DNA from: Polytrichum commune
Lineage: Eukaryota; Streptophyta; Polytrichopsida; Polytrichales; Polytrichaceae
Assembly: GCA_950295325.1 (NCBI GenBank)
Contig: OX485803.1
Span: 9,922,001 to 9,986,000, forward strand
Reading direction: 5' to 3'
DNA length: 64,000 bases
The notes below the pieces were generated by a model. That model was given only the letters and a program-made list of their open reading frames with translations, had not been told where the DNA came from and searched no databases. Below are positions 12,693 to 25,889 of the stretch, one piece after another. The first letter of the stretch is position 1, and every line of letters begins with the position of its first letter. Position numbers and translations under genes: made by a program.

Positions 12693-15339
12693 GCAAAAGA
12701 GAAAAAACGTTTATGTGTACAGCTGTGTTATTCTTAGATCCCTTTTAACATTCCTTCCCCCTCCTGAAAGTGAAAGGGAGTGATGTCAGAATACTCAATA
12801 CTAGGTTCGGTGTACAGAGAAACCCAGGTTTTTTTTTTCCTTGTGAAGTTAGAAACAATAACTACCATTGGATATCTTGTTGACATTGACGTCACAAGTA
12901 TAGTAATGTCTTGGTAGGCATATTGCCTTGGTGCTGTCTTCTGGGGACCCTCAAAGTTGGTGGGAGTTAGGTGCAGGAAAAATCAACAAGTTCTTACATG
13001 TGAACATACATTTGTAAATTTCTATGTATAATGCTGCAGTGCAACTGGATTATTCGTAAAAGATGGGGTGAAAGGCATATCTTTCTCTCACGCTTGATTG
13101 GCATTTTGTTGGATTGTTGACTGTTTGCAAGAATCCAAATTATGGTCACAAAATTATGTGCCTAGGAAAAGGGAGGTGGCAAAGAGAGATTATGCAGCCT
13201 CTTGATGAAACAGCATTAATTATGATCTCTGATGAAGGTTTTTCATAGACAAGTTGGAAATGGGGACATGATATCATCTAGCAGTTGTGTTTTGGATGGA
13301 GATTTATTTGCAAACTTGAGCTTGCAGCATGTGTTTAGGCAAACTTGAAAAACTTGAAACCTCGTGTGACAGTGAAGCGAGTAAGAGTCACTTGCAAGAT
13401 GGAGCAACAATGCTTCTGTGCAAGGGGACCACTATACAAAACATTTCTTTGCAGAGCAAGTTTTAGCAACACATAAAAACTTCTTGGAAGTAACAATGCA
13501 TTCTTTATGAAAGTTATATTGTCATGTAATTCCAAATGGTGGCCCACACAAATTACCAATTTTAGTTGTCAATCTTCTCATGTAATTCATGTAGGGAGGA
13601 ATCAGTGGTCTCCAAATATACTGTGGGTAAAAACACTCAAACAACAGAAATTCTGAGAACATTTGTATAGGCTGAGAGGAGAACATTGCAGATCATTAAA
13701 ACTTGACCCTTTGTAGGTTTATGGCCTATTCATCTCAAATAACTTTGACTCCACAAATTTGGGGTCGTTTAAGGTAATTCTGGTGGTACATCAACATAAC
13801 AAAATAAGTTTTGGATTGCATAGTATTTCAGGGCTTTTATGTGGGATGAATGAGTGGTGGGTACGCTCATATGCATTACTTCCCTCTCGCCAGTGTATGG
13901 TAAGAGAAATTGGTTACAATCAACCTCACTCATGTAATAGTATTGCAGGTTGACAATTTTGTTACAAAGTTCAATGGATGCTACAAAGTTCAATTTCATA
14001 TTTAATTTTTCTAATATGAAAGTTCAATTGTCAAGCAATATGTATTATATACAATATGTGTCTCAATGTTGTCAAACATCTCTACAACAAGTAATGTGTT
14101 TTGTAGCACAATGGCCTTGGTGTGTGGAGGCATCATGCCAAGAACATGGGGTGAAAATTTGATGTATAGAGATTATCCTCATGATGTATAAAGTAGTTTA
14201 TTTAACACCATAATTAAACGACTCAAAACGTTGTTCATAACGTTGCTTTCACATAACATTATTTAGCCAAGTGACCAGGTTGGGTGGTGTTGGGAATATG
14301 TCATGTAAGGTGCTAGAATTATGCCTTATGGATGCTTGTTTAAGCATATTCAACCTAACAAACTCGGGTGAACCACTTTCATTGAATACTATAAGAATAA
14401 ATATTGTAAAAATGGAAAGGTTTATAGTAGATGAATAATGTTATGCACAGCTTCGGAATCAGGAATGCAATTACCTAAATCATACAAGTTGTTCATCAAT
14501 TCTTCTACTTTTCAATTGAAATTGACCCGAATTCTTGGTGAGGGTTGTTACCGATTTGCCTCCACTGCAAGCCTCCACCGACATCTGAGGCCCACCTAAT
14601 TTGAAGGTCAGTTACTCACCAAGAAGGAGTTGCTGAAATTGGGATGAAGGGGAGCAATCATTCCCATTGTTGAACAAATTTTCAGAAACAAAACATGATG
14701 TAAAGTTTTATCCTATGCATTCTGCACACTGGTACTACAGTAGTAGTATGTATTGACCCAAAAAATGGATAGACCCTTTTAAGGTCGAGGCATTCATAGT
14801 CGACCAAGTCTAATGAACCGTTCACTAGAGTCATGTCATGTCGACACATATGAGATCTGTATTTTGTAGGGGAACAAAGTTAAAAAGTTTATGTGATGGC
14901 AGGTTGTGATTAGTTACCTTCATAAGAGTCATGACAATCTGTCATAATCAAGGAGTAGCATTGAGATGAGCAGTTATGGGTCAACTTATAGATCGACTAC
15001 TTGTAATCCTATGTTAGTTTTGGGTTTTTGTGTTAGTAGGTGTTTTTAGTCAAGTGGGACCAAGGATTGTTTTTATTTCTAATTTCCTTTTGTTTAGGAT
15101 TATGTGGTTAGGTGCCTTATAGCAATTTGTGGGGAGGATTCCATTAGTATATGGATTTTGGAGTTGGGGATTTGTAGGTCTTGAAGGAGTTTAACAATTG
15201 TTAGGTCATTGAGTGTCTGTGTGGGTTGTTAGCTAAGTGTAGTGGAATATCTTAGGAGTAGGGAGAATGCCTCAATGTTGATCATTTCGTTGTGGGTAGT
15301 TGAGCAAGGATGTTAGGGGAGTATTTGGGGATGTTACAT
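12693..15339. other. 3' UTR of the preceding gene, then intergenic
   Basis: The first few hundred bases after the TAA are probably 3' UTR. Beyond that I see no supported gene, RNA or clear repeat border; frames are short and compositional. Confidence 0.4.
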
Positions 15340-17785
15340 ATGGATTTTGTGAGTATGATGAGGAGTTCATCTAGTTTTATGATGTTTGCGACATAAAAGG
15401 GGCGTCATGAAAGGCATATTCGATGCCCGGGCGAATGAATGTATTGAGGATCTTTATCTTTTGTTGTAGTGATGTGGGTGATAGTAGTAAGACTGTGCTT
15501 TGTTTTTTTATTTTTTCTATAGTAATTTCTTTCTGTATGGCCTATTTCAGGGATGGGACTAAGTCAGATTCCTAGGTATGTGTATGGTTCATTTTGTGGA
15601 GGATGCGGAGTTGTTGTTGATGTTTTGGGCTTTTAGGTAGTGATAAATGTAAGGGGTTGAAATATTGATTTGTTGAGGCATCTTGTGACTGTTCATTTGT
15701 TTATGCCTAGTTCCATGTGTGTCCAATCGGAGTGTTGCCTTAGTTTGTTGGGTTGGGGTTGTATGTATTTTATGTTGTCGGTGAGAAATGGCTAGGTCAT
15801 CGGCATAGGCTATGGTTGTGATACTAACTAGTGAGGTGCTAAAGTGATATCCTAGTTGATCTTTCTCTAACCATCTAAGTAAGGGTTTCAAGAAAATGAT
15901 GAATAAGTATGGGCTCAAGGTGTCTTCTTGGATGGTTATGCGGCTAATTTGAATTGGTGTTGTTGTTGTGAAGTGTGCACCTCAGAAGGAGATGGTTGAT
16001 TTTGCATAGATATTGCCAACTAGTTCAATGGTATTTGGTGGGTATCCAAGGTCTTTCATTATGGCTAGTAATATAGGGTAGTCTATGGAGCCAAATTCAT
16101 TTTTAAAGTCTTTGCAGGTTAGGTAAATATCTTTGTATATGAATTTGGCGTCTTCTAAAGCGGCGATGATTGCTTGAATTTGTCTAGCTGTATTTCTCAT
16201 AAGTTAAAAGCCTTCTTGATTGTGGTGAAGGATTTTATGTTGTTCACTAAATGTGGTGAGGATGGAGGTGAATATTCTCGTAAAGAGTTTGTTGATAGTG
16301 TAGGAGAGGGCTATGAATTTGTAGTTTGTGACAATTGTGGAGTTTTTTTTTTTTACGAAGCAATATGTTGATGACATGTTTTGATTCGCTAGCTATTGCT
16401 TTATAGTGGTAGCATTGTAAGAAGAATAGGTACATCATGTCATGGAAGTTGCATGGTAGGGCTTTTAGGATATCATTTGGAATATAATCTGGCCCAAAGA
16501 TTTGCCTTCAGATATATTTTGGAAACATATGTCATATGGAATTATAGTGAATGATGTGGCTAGTGGGAGGAAATGGAAGGAGGTTCTTTTTTTCTAGTAT
16601 GAAACTGTCTTTCATTTGCCAGGGGTATTGGCGGATGCACACGTGCATCTTGACAGGTGGTTTGTTGGGTTTGAGCATAGGGGGGCTTGTCTTTGGAATT
16701 ATTCTCTTTTAGTGGAGTAGATGACATTTGCAATGGCATCTAGATATGTGGCTAGGTTTCTATCTTTGTCTATGAGATAGTAGTAGTGTGGAGTTTTCAT
16801 AGTTGAAAATATTTTGTGAGAAGTTCCTAGTGTTTGCAATGATGGTGAAGTTGGGAGTGGCAGGTGGACGTCTCTATCCTAATCCTTGCAGTTGTAGATT
16901 GGTAGGCTTGATGATGGTCTTTTGGGTTTTGGGTTTGTTAATATTTGTATGTGATTGAGGGTGGCGATGTATACATGGAAGGGTTAGCTACATGTATCGT
17001 CTAGGTGGCGGTTCCCCTACTAGGCAAGGATTGAGGTTGTGTATGTGTTGTGTACGTACCAATTTGTTGTTTTTTGTTTGAGTTTTTTAAAGTTTGGAAG
17101 ATGCCTTGCTATGTTATGAGGTGGTCTGTAGGTGTGTGATTAAGAATGGTGTCTAGGCAAGGTGTGAGGTTTACTTTTGGTACGAGTGGAAAGCCTGGCG
17201 TGTTGGATTGTGGGATTGATTTTATTTGAATCAATTGATATTTTGCTTCTTTTTTATGTAATCATTAGGATTGTTTTTTTTAGATACAAGATTTTTTTTA
17301 TTGATTTAGGCTAGTCTTGCTAATCTTGGTGGTGGTTTGTGTAGGTTGCGGTTGTAAGAGGTGGGCTTCTTTTTGGATATCAATGTGGGACCACTAAGAT
17401 GATTTGGATTTGTTGTTGAGTTAGAGTTAGATGTAGTAGTAGTTGGAGGCATTGTACATCATAGTGATTGTGAGGAGTATTGATGAAGAGCTTTGGGGAG
17501 TTTCCTTATAATTTGAAAGGATGTAGATTGGTTTAAATCTTTGTTGATGGTTGGCGGTAGAGATATTTGGTTGAGATTATAGGGTTGGTGCTTGGCATGA
17601 GGAAGCTTGGTGGTGCACTTTGATGCAACGACTTTGGAGAACGTTTTGCTTGTGGCGACATTAGGGTTGAGAAGAGGAATCGTGGGATCTAGTTTGAATG
17701 AGTAGGTATTGTTGTGTATTGATGGATTGCGAACAAATAGTGTGAGATGACACTCATATGTTGTGTAGGATAGAGGACATAGCAA
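15340..17785 (-). mobile_element. Decayed LINE (non-LTR retrotransposon), minus strand
   Basis: The minus strand of 15800-16215 reads as the palm of a non-LTR reverse transcriptase: KDFKNEFGSIDYPILL, LGYPPNTIELVGNIY, TLSPYLFIIFLKPLLRWLEK and the catalytic IAYADDLAI. The frame is broken by an in-frame TGA at about 15980 (STISF*GAHF), where CGA is likely ancestral, a CpG-deamination change. Further minus-strand fragments extend to about 17785 with several frame breaks. The region is strongly biased in composition (A/C-rich on the coding strand). The downstream part around 15340-15600 resembles 49440-49700. Not functional. Confidence 0.8.
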
Positions 17786-17896
17786 TATGAATATGATGAG
17801 GGTTAAACCCTATTGTGATATAGTAAAGCATAGCATTATAGATTTGGAGTGAACATGAAAGTAAATGGCCATTGAATTGTTCCACACACTAGACAA

Positions 17897-17921
17897 TTCT
17901 TCTTCTTCTTCTTCTTCTTCT
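17897..17921. repeat. (CTT)n microsatellite
   Basis: About eight CTT units in intergenic DNA between a LINE remnant and a MITE. Confidence 0.9.
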
Positions 17922-18102
17922 AGCATCCAATCTACTTTTTGCGTATTGTATCAAAGATCATTAATAATGGCTAGAGGTTCATTGTGTCTACATTAACTCA
18001 TCCATTGCAAATGTGAAACATCATAGTAAGCTATTCTATGGCATGGAAATGATAATGTTAATATGATATAACTCCATGAATATCATCACGTTCCATGAAT
18101 TC

Positions 18103-18516
18103 CTACACTAAATATTGTATTTAGTGTTACCAATTCTATTTGTCTTGCTCAATACTAATGGTAAACCATCTGTATAGTGTCACCAACACTAATTGTAAAC
18201 GAAACATTATTTGTCAATCCTTGTAAAAAAAATTGGGCATTAGGGATTTACAATATGGCAATTATTGTGACCTACAAGTGAATATTCATCCAAATTTCAA
18301 TCCTCAATAAGAATATTTCATTACATAACTGTTAAAATGCAGAATATATATAACAAATTGTGTTTCAATAATGGCATGGATTTCATCCACACTTTTATGT
18401 AATTCCAGATTTCATCCATGATAGTACGTGTGAGTTTATTTATAAGAAGTGTAAATAGAAAAGCTACCACAATGACATAAAATACCATATGACACTAAAT
18501 ACAATATTTAGTGTAG
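18103..18516. mobile_element. MITE-like element, family F4, copy 1
   Basis: The ends carry CTACACTAAATATTG at 18103 and its complement ending at 18516; the perfect inverted repeat is about 24 bp and is itself nearly palindromic. The interior is AT-rich and non-coding. Diverged copies with the same ends lie at 54435-54641 and about 48960-49191. Confidence 0.75.
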
Positions 18517-18543
18517 TATAGTAGGATTCAAATGGGGTGACTA

Positions 18544-19166
18544 AGGGTGAGTTTCCATGTAGGTTGCTTGCCCACTAGATTCTAGATAATAATAGGTTGG
18601 AGGTGTTCTCATGTAGATAAGCACAAGCCGCCAACTAACCACATTACGACAACTTTACTAGGATGTGGAAGGTTGTGGACATGGGTTGCTAGACTTTCAT
18701 GCACCCACTAAGTTTAGAGCATTTTTTTATTTGAACCTACAAGTGTTGGTCACCGAAGGATTGAAGACCGGTTTTAGGAGGAGGAAGAGGTTACTAAGTG
18801 GGCCCATATTTAAGAAGCTGAGAGTAGCTACATTGTTTTGTCTAATTAGTGTGGGTTACCATTCAGAGTTATGTGTTGCTATAACTTATTACTGACATTA
18901 CCATTTTTTACCAACTAAGTTATATTATATACTTTAGTGTGCATATAACTACCTAGTACCTATGTTATTTGAATAAAAAAACTGATACTTTCAATAAAAT
19001 GTTACAACAATACATAACTCTAGATGGTAACTCACATTGATTAGACAAAACAATGTAATTGGCACATACAAACCCTACCCCACCAGATTCCATCTACATT
19101 TGGACGAGTTTGTCCTTATTCCCACTAGAATCTGGTAGACGAGTGGCCTACATGGAAACTCACCCT
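18544..19166. mobile_element. Long fold-back element, family F1, copy 1 (623 bp)
   Basis: AGGGTGAGTTTCCATGTAGG starts the left end and its near-complement (cctacatggaaactcaccct) ends the right. TA flanks both sides, as expected for a TA target duplication. The interior also folds: 18830-18890 pairs with about 18995-19060. The 76-codon open frame inside is a by-product. Shorter relatives occur at 25524-25607 and 37994-38116. Confidence 0.8.
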
Positions 19167-19800
19167 TAGCCCTAAACATGGTGGGGACTTATTTTCTATG
19201 GACCCCTTTATCCACGATGGATGAGTTTATACGTTGACATCACAAACCCAAGCCTTAACAAGTATTGTACATGCTAGAATTTATACAAAACAAAGGGAAT
19301 AAGGTCAACTCAACTTTTTAAGTAGGCCCACCATTAACATAGTAAGTTAAGAGGTGGCTTTCCCAAGGACAACAGGAGATTGTCTGCATGGCTTGGCAGT
19401 GGGCCACACTGAACCCAGTTGTGGAATGTAAGACACGTGTCCTTTTCTGTTTCTATTTTATTTTGTGGCCTTAATTTGACTTCCTTTATTTGTATAGAGA
19501 TGGAATCAGGAATCTGTGCCTGGTATTAAGCTTATGTAGCCATCTGGTAGATGTGCCAAACAAATTTCTGCCATCCTCGTAGTTCAGGGTTTGATTTATT
19601 GACTACCAAACAACAAGTGAAGCAATCCACGGGCTAGAATGGTTGCCTAACAGCCCACCTACACTTCCTGGAAGGCTTTCTACCAGCATGGGTCACTTTT
19701 AGAGTTGGTTTAGCCAATGAGAGCCACTGGATGTAACCACTGTTGGCACTCACCTTTCACTACAGTAGTGGCCCACACCAGTATGTGTGGGTGGGTTGTA
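19167..19800. other. Intergenic, no gene seen
   Basis: No coding frame, RNA or clear repeat border is visible. Confidence 0.35.
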
Positions 19801-21080
19801 AGAACACCCCAACACCATTACCATCATGATATTCAATCACAAAGACTAGTGAACCCAAAAACTAACATCAACAAAACAAGACACCCGCATTATCATGGCC
19901 ATCCCACCCAATGCCTTCCAATATGCATTACAATCTCAAAGGCCATCATACTACAACCAACCTGAACCATCACTCAATGCCACTATATGTGTACATAGCC
20001 TAGACACATCACCCGTAAAACACACATTTGCAACCCGACTACAACAACTCAGCCAGCACGAGCACAACCTCAACATTCTCACACACAACCCCACAATCGC
20101 CACCAAGTTCTACAAAATCAACACATCGTGAAAAATGGAGAAAGTAATAGATAAAACCCACACCCCACCCCTCCAACCACTGCCCCATGTTAAAAGACTT
20201 GTATGTCACAAAGCCACTCAAATACAACCCACAAAGAAGTTTAGACACAAACGACGCCTTTACACACATGGGCAACAAAGATAACGGAAACATTTGCATG
20301 CGCAAGAGTATACAACCCAATCGACAACATGCAAATAGTGGAAAGATTGCCAAGCTTCCAAAACATACGACTTCCAAAACTCTATGCCATCCTGCTAGAC
20401 CTTTCCAACACCCACAATTCCCCCCCCCCCCCCCAAATGATATCCACATGTTCACTAATAGCCTAAAAAATATCTACCTCCTAAACAAGCACATACAACA
20501 CCCATCCTCCCAACTTAACCACCCCGACAAACTCCTCATAGCCTCCATAGTGTACCTTATCACATGGTTCCCACAGAAAATCATCATTTAAAAAGCTAGA
20601 GCCCATACGTGCATCCATGGAAACGACCAAACATATACCTTAGTCATGGAAGGCACTACCAAAGCCACCATAACCCCAACATTGCACATACACATAGCCC
20701 ACACCATACCTTATAGACTAGGAAAGCCACCATCATCAACTAACTAAACTCGAATAATAAGAAATCCAAAACATTCATTTTATATATATATAAAATAGAC
20801 ACATGGTCGAAAATGCGAAGCACTTCCATTGCGCCAAGAAACGGATCTCCAATGACCAAATACACCACAAGCTATCTAACTCCTTCTAGAAAATACAACA
20901 AACCACCGATGCCCAAATCACACAAATCATAGAACTCGGACCACTCAATATATGTGCAAGCATAGGAAAAATCTCTTAGAACACCAAAAATTTACCAACC
21001 TTAACTACACACTATGCCAAAATAACGACATAGACACTTGGCATCACTTACTACCCCTTTGTAATCACAATTGTCGATTG
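19801..21080 (+). mobile_element. LINE remnant, 3' part, plus strand
   Basis: The region has the same A/C-rich coding-strand bias as the minus-strand LINE. Near its end, about 20997-21070, the translation CQNNDIDTWHHLLPLC resembles the zinc-binding tail (Cys...His...Cys) that follows the reverse transcriptase in many plant LINEs. Frames are broken many times upstream, so this is a relic. A run of about 15 C lies at 20420-20434. The 5' border is not defined. Confidence 0.55.
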
Positions 21081-22450
21081 GGATTACTTCCAAGCTCATT
21101 ACATGCTTTATTTACATTCATTTATATGCTTTCAGTTTCACTTCAGGTGGGGCAGACAATAATTGTCGGTTGGGAAAAAACGGGGGTGCCAGATAACATA
21201 CCCCATCTCTAGCACCCCCTTCCCCGCACAATGGGGTCATGGCTCGGGCAGGTGGGGCCTGCCCAAATTGCATGAACTCTAGCCCCAACCCCATGCGCAA
21301 CATGTTTTGGGGGCCACCACAAAGTTAATGATCTAAAAAAATGAAACTTTTGGTAATGTGAGCCTAGGGTCGGGAACTTGTCATTGTAGTGCCAAGTAAT
21401 GATCATTACTCATGTTGAGTACTATTCATTTTGTAAGAGAGTTCCAAATGTCAACGTTCATCCACATTCTCACTTCTCAAGAGGAGTGAAGATCTTGTGC
21501 ATTGAATAGACAAGTAAAGAACATGTAGCACAATATGTAAAGAAAACCTAATGGTCATCTAGTTTTAATATACGCTCCTCCTATAAATGCATGAATGACA
21601 CATGTTAAGATTACACACAAACAAGAAGAAGACAAGAATAACATGTTTGCAAGATGCCGTTAGGTTGTTTCTAGTGAAAGGGGGGGGGGGTGGACACAAT
21701 CTATGAAACTACTGGTTTCCCTCACTAACGCCACCTTCCTAGCATTATGGGAGTTGAATCAAAAGTTGATTCTTCATTGAACTGGTAGTTGGGAACATGG
21801 GTTTGCCTCCCCACTAGACTGCCAACTCTTGAAAAATGGTGGGTGGGAAACACAACCCATCGTTTTGGGAGCCAATACGAACACAACATCGGGTCTTCAA
21901 TGTTTAAAATTGATATATTTGATCATTTTGTAAAGCAATCATCTTTGAGGTGGCGTGTCACTAAATCAACGAAATACGGCAGCTCATTTTGCACATGTAA
22001 TGTGGCCCCAAGTTTCAAAACATCCAATTTCACCTCTTTGGTCCAACCCAACTTTTTTTGAAAACCTCCTATTTTGGACACGTGTGGCCTCCACTCGAGC
22101 CTTCCGACATCCCAACAAATATAGAACAAAATACCATTTTTGGACTCCACAAAATGCCGTTGTGGATAGAGCTTTAAAACGGCATCTATATATGGAGTCC
22201 AAAAATGCTACCCATAACAGTGGTCATCAACGGCCGAGGAACCCCATGCAAACGGCCCTAGATGATGCGGATTTCATAGAGGCAATAATAAGCCCAAGTG
22301 TTTTAAGAAGTTTGTGCGAATCAAAGAAGGCAATTAACACAGTAAATTAAGTAAATGTTTTTCAGAGGAAATGGGGACCCGTGTGCATGGCCTCGGAAAG
22401 CGGGCAGGATTTAAGCGAAAGTGAGAGAAATCATGACACGTGGAACATGA

Positions 22451-22481
<31 letters not shown>

Positions 22482-22586
22482 ATAAAGAGCATAGTCCGAT
22501 CCCAATACATGTATATGTATGCCTTCTGTACCATGTACATATAATATGCATAGTGCATGGCCTCCTTGTGGGACTACACTAATTAA
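21081..22586. other. Intergenic, with one short hairpin
   Basis: No gene is supported; the 131-codon frame at 21955-22350 has no family resemblance. A hairpin spans 22137-22205: TTTTTGGACTCC pairs with GGAGTCCAAAAA and the arms continue through atgccgtt / aacggcat. It could be a tiny fold-back element. Confidence 0.45.
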
Positions 22587-24082
22587 GGGGTTGTTTACAC
22601 CATGGATCATGAAGTCGTCCCAAGGCCCTATAAAATTTGTGATTGGTTGGTGAACTCGTCCCGGGCAGTGTTTTTTTTTTCAAAAGAAATGGGTCTCTAC
22701 ATTGGCTCTTGGCCCATCCATTGGCTAGCTTCTTTGGCAATTTGAGTTGGCTTGAAGGAGCCCTAGCTGGCCACGTGGGATGACTTAACATATGGCGAAT
22801 GCGACTAGATGTCATAGAAGGTTTGAGTATGTGGCGATATATAATTTTTTTGGGGCGAGTGTATGTGGCTATGTTTTGCCAACGTAGAGTTGAAATATGG
22901 CCCTCACTTCCTACGTTGTTGATGTAAATGTGCTAATACAACCCAAAGTACATCAAAATTTGGCTACATCTAAGATTCAATGTACAAAAAATATTTGTTC
23001 CACGGCCCATGAGAAGAATGCTCAAAAATATGGCTACAGCCTATACATGTGAGGTATTCCTCCTCAAATACAAGGAGAGGGCCACAAGAACATGTCCCAT
23101 AACCCTTGTCCAAACCCCAATGAGCAAAAATAAAGGAAAAAAAAAGACGGAGAAGGGGAAAGAGAAGGGGCTTGGCTTGGCTTGGCTTGGCTTGGCTTGG
23201 CTTGGCTTGAAACAAGCCAAACTTAAACAAAAAGTGCCCACCTGCAGAAACCTAGGCGCCCGGTGTGGAGGGAGTCTAAACTTGCCGGGGCCTGCCTCGT
23301 AGGACGGTGGGGACTTTTTGTTGGCAGGAGAGGAGCAGAGCGGCAATGGAGAAGCACACAACGGGCTTGGGGTGGCGATACGGGCGGCCGTGATTGAGCC
23401 GGGGGGTGGCCTCTAACACCGTGGTAACGGGGCCGGGTTGGCTACAATGCATGCCGCCCGACCCGGTTTGAGGCTAACCCAACAGGCATTTTCAAAATAA
23501 ACCATGTGTAAACATAGCATGGCCCTAACTAGTGTAGCAAAAAACATTTGTATAGCCAGATATAAAGACGCTGGTCCCGGGACGACTTCGGTTTACACCA
23601 AGGTAAAAATATCAGAGTGACCATGGAGTTCGAGGTCCTCAAAAGACGTGTTTTAGGGCCTACATTATCCACTGACATGGTCCAACATGTTTTGCGGTGG
23701 GAGAGGCAAAAACGGTGCTCTGGTAGAAAAAGGGCAAGGGGCTTGTGGCAGAGAAATGTTGTTATAAAAAAAAATTAGTAATTTTTTTGGGGGGGGAAGA
23801 GAAGATGAAGACAAGAGAAGACAAGAGCATGGTCAAACTTGAATTTGTTTTCCCCCCAAAATTGACATTTTTGGGCATATATTAAAAAATCCAGCACATT
23901 CACTTTTGGTGCATGGTTATTCCTTTTGGTCCACATTCGGTTTACGCCTAGTGAGGGGCCCAAGGGCTTTGTGAATTGGTTTTTAATGAAATCGGACCAT
24001 GGAAGTTGGACCATGAAGTTGGACCATGGAAAATTGCCATCTTCCATATTCCAACTTCATGGTCCATGGTGTAAACCGGCCC
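22587..24082. mobile_element. PIF/Harbinger-like TIR element, family F2, 1.5 kb, non-autonomous
   Basis: The left end GGGGTTGTTTACACCATGG and the right end, read in reverse as GGGCCGGTTTACACCATGG, are inverted repeats. Both sides are flanked by TAA (22584-22586 and 24083-24085), the target duplication typical of PIF/Harbinger. No transposase frame is present. The interior at 23600-23720 matches the small element at 4620-4967. It contains a GGCTT pentanucleotide array (about 23169-23211) and a GC-rich segment near 23240-23480 that may be captured or nested DNA. Confidence 0.75.
23169..23211. repeat. (GGCTT)n pentanucleotide array
   Basis: About eight to nine copies of GGCTT in a row inside the 1.5-kb TIR element, likely a young, variable microsatellite. 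Confidence 0.9.
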
Positions 24083-24300
24083 TAAATTGTCTAATTAGTA
24101 TGGGCTGCCATTTTGGGTTACGCATTGCTATAACATTTTACCGAGAGTATCGATTTTCATCCAAATAACATAAGTAGGCAGTATGCACACCAAAGAATAT
24201 GGTATAACTCAATTGGTAAACAATGATATTCTTAGTAAACAAATGTTAAAGCAACATGCAACTTTGAATGGTAACCCACACTAATAAGACAATCTAGTGT
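24083..24300. repeat. Fold-back sequence related to the core of family F1
   Basis: ttgtctaattagtatgggct near 24087 and its near-complement ending near 24300 (cccacactaataagacaa) bound a hairpin. The same arms form the inner fold of the 18544-19166 element. It abuts the TIR element to its left. Confidence 0.65.
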
Positions 24301-24654
24301 AGCGTTGCGGAATCTAGTGGCCTAACTAGGATGAGTGCAGAGTGTTGAGTGTTGAGTCGAGGTTTTTGACTCTATTTCCGGAGTCAAGTCATCTTAAAAT
24401 ATTCATTCACAAATGATAATATAAGTCACCAAGTTTTCACGTTCACAACGGATGAGTTTACATAGACACCATGAATCCCTAGCCACGAATCACAAGCCAC
24501 TCCTTTTGGACTAGTGATTTATAGTGTCCACATAAAGTCATCCATTAGCAAGATTATAACACATCAAACTAATTCAGAGTAGGAATACCACATATAAAGA
24601 TCGTTTGACTTTGAAATGGCATCAAAGACCCCGAATTAGTCTACATTAATTGTT

Positions 24655-25175
24655 GATGGTACTTAGTGTCAACATGTGTAACATTGTCACTTACCCTATT
24701 TTGAGGCGTATGCTAGATTACACTGACAATTAACAACTTCATCATAAGTGTCACCACACAACACTTGGCATTCAAGTTCGCTTGCTAATGTCTTGGCATG
24801 AGTACATATGTTTCACTAGTGTTTATGAGGTGCATCCTATGCTGCACAATGGTCTACAAGTTGACTAAAGTGTACACAAATGGCACTTGCCAGTAGTATG
24901 CTCAAGATTTTCTTCCTCTTGCATACTAAAATGTCAGCACGTGATACTTGCTATTAGTACTTCCCCTTGCATGTTAAAGCGTAAGACTATCATCTAAAGT
25001 ATCCCGATGTGCAACTCTAAAATGTCATAATGTATATATATTTTTTCACCTAAAGAAGTCGTGTATGTTGACGAATGTAATCATACTTGCAATTAGTGGG
25101 CATGACACTTTGAGACCTCTAGGCATCTAGTTTAGGCCCTTTCGCAAATAATGTATGTGACACTAATTACCACAA
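24655..25175. repeat. Dispersed repeat family F5, copy 1 (about 0.5 kb)
   Basis: Aligns in the same orientation with about 53400-53935 along its length. Shared words include cacttaccctatttt, gaggcgtat, ggcatgagta, cttcctcttgcatact and gagacctctaggcatct. Non-coding; the type of element is unclear. Confidence 0.75.
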
Positions 25176-25181
25176 ACAGTG

Positions 25182-25289
25182 TAGTGGACTCCAATTAGAA
25201 TTTATTAGCCCCCAACCTTGTATGGGACTTGTTTAAATGAGAGCCCCTACAAGGTTGAGGGCCAATACATTCTAATTGGAATCCACTAG
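25182..25289. repeat. Short fold-back element (about 108 bp)
   Basis: tagtggactccaattagaa at the left pairs with ttctaattggaatccacta at the right. The pairing continues inward to ccaaccttgta / tacaaggttg. It abuts the F5 copy. Confidence 0.75.
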
Positions 25290-25523
25290 ACTAAATCGGG
25301 GCCTCTGATGTCATTTATGGACTCAATTGATCCAAAGTTAGTTGTTTTTATACTTTAAAATAGTTCCATGTGTTCTTGCCTTGTAGAGTGGAACCACCAC
25401 CTAATCCTGATTAGGAGCCATCGTGATTCTAAAGGGTGCCATAATTTCAATAAGGTTGGGATTGATTTCGGTAATTTCTTTTTGCGAGTGGTTAAAATAA
25501 GGTTTAAAGTTGCACGGAATCTA

Positions 25524-25607
25524 AGGGTTAGTTTCCATGTAGGCTGCTTTGCCCACCAAATTCTAATGGAATATGATGGGTGAAGCATCCCACATGGAAA
25601 CGAATCC
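25524..25607. mobile_element. Fold-back MITE, family F1, copy 2 (84 bp)
   Basis: AGGGTTAGTTTCCATGTAGG at the left is mirrored by a diverged right arm (cacatggaaacgaatcc). TA flanks both sides. This is the smallest and most degraded of the three copies. Confidence 0.7.
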
Positions 25608-25889
25608 TAAGTCTCCAACTTGGGTTATGATATCACCAAAGAATCAACATTGGCATGATGCCCCCAGTTTCAAGTGCTAATGGGAGAAGGAATTTGTCTC
25701 AAAACGAACAGTTGTGACAAACTCTATACAGTGGTAATGTGTTTGGGCCAACTTTTGGCTTCAAACATTCACTAGTACTTTTTGATTTAAGGAATAAAAT
25801 TATCAAACAGTTTGTAGTCCTCCCAATTTTTATCTTCGTAGATGGGAAAAATTTGCACCACCTTGTAATTCTCCAAATTTGGCGTTGAG

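Noticed and set aside
18665-18895. 76-codon open frame
   Set aside because: It lies wholly within a fold-back element and its second half is one arm of the inner hairpin.
21955-22350. 131-codon open frame
   Set aside because: It runs through a short hairpin repeat, shows no domain and has competing frames on the other strand.
23240-23480. GC-rich segment as a possible rRNA or tRNA piece
   Set aside because: I could not recognise any rRNA or tRNA core, and no cloverleaf is apparent.
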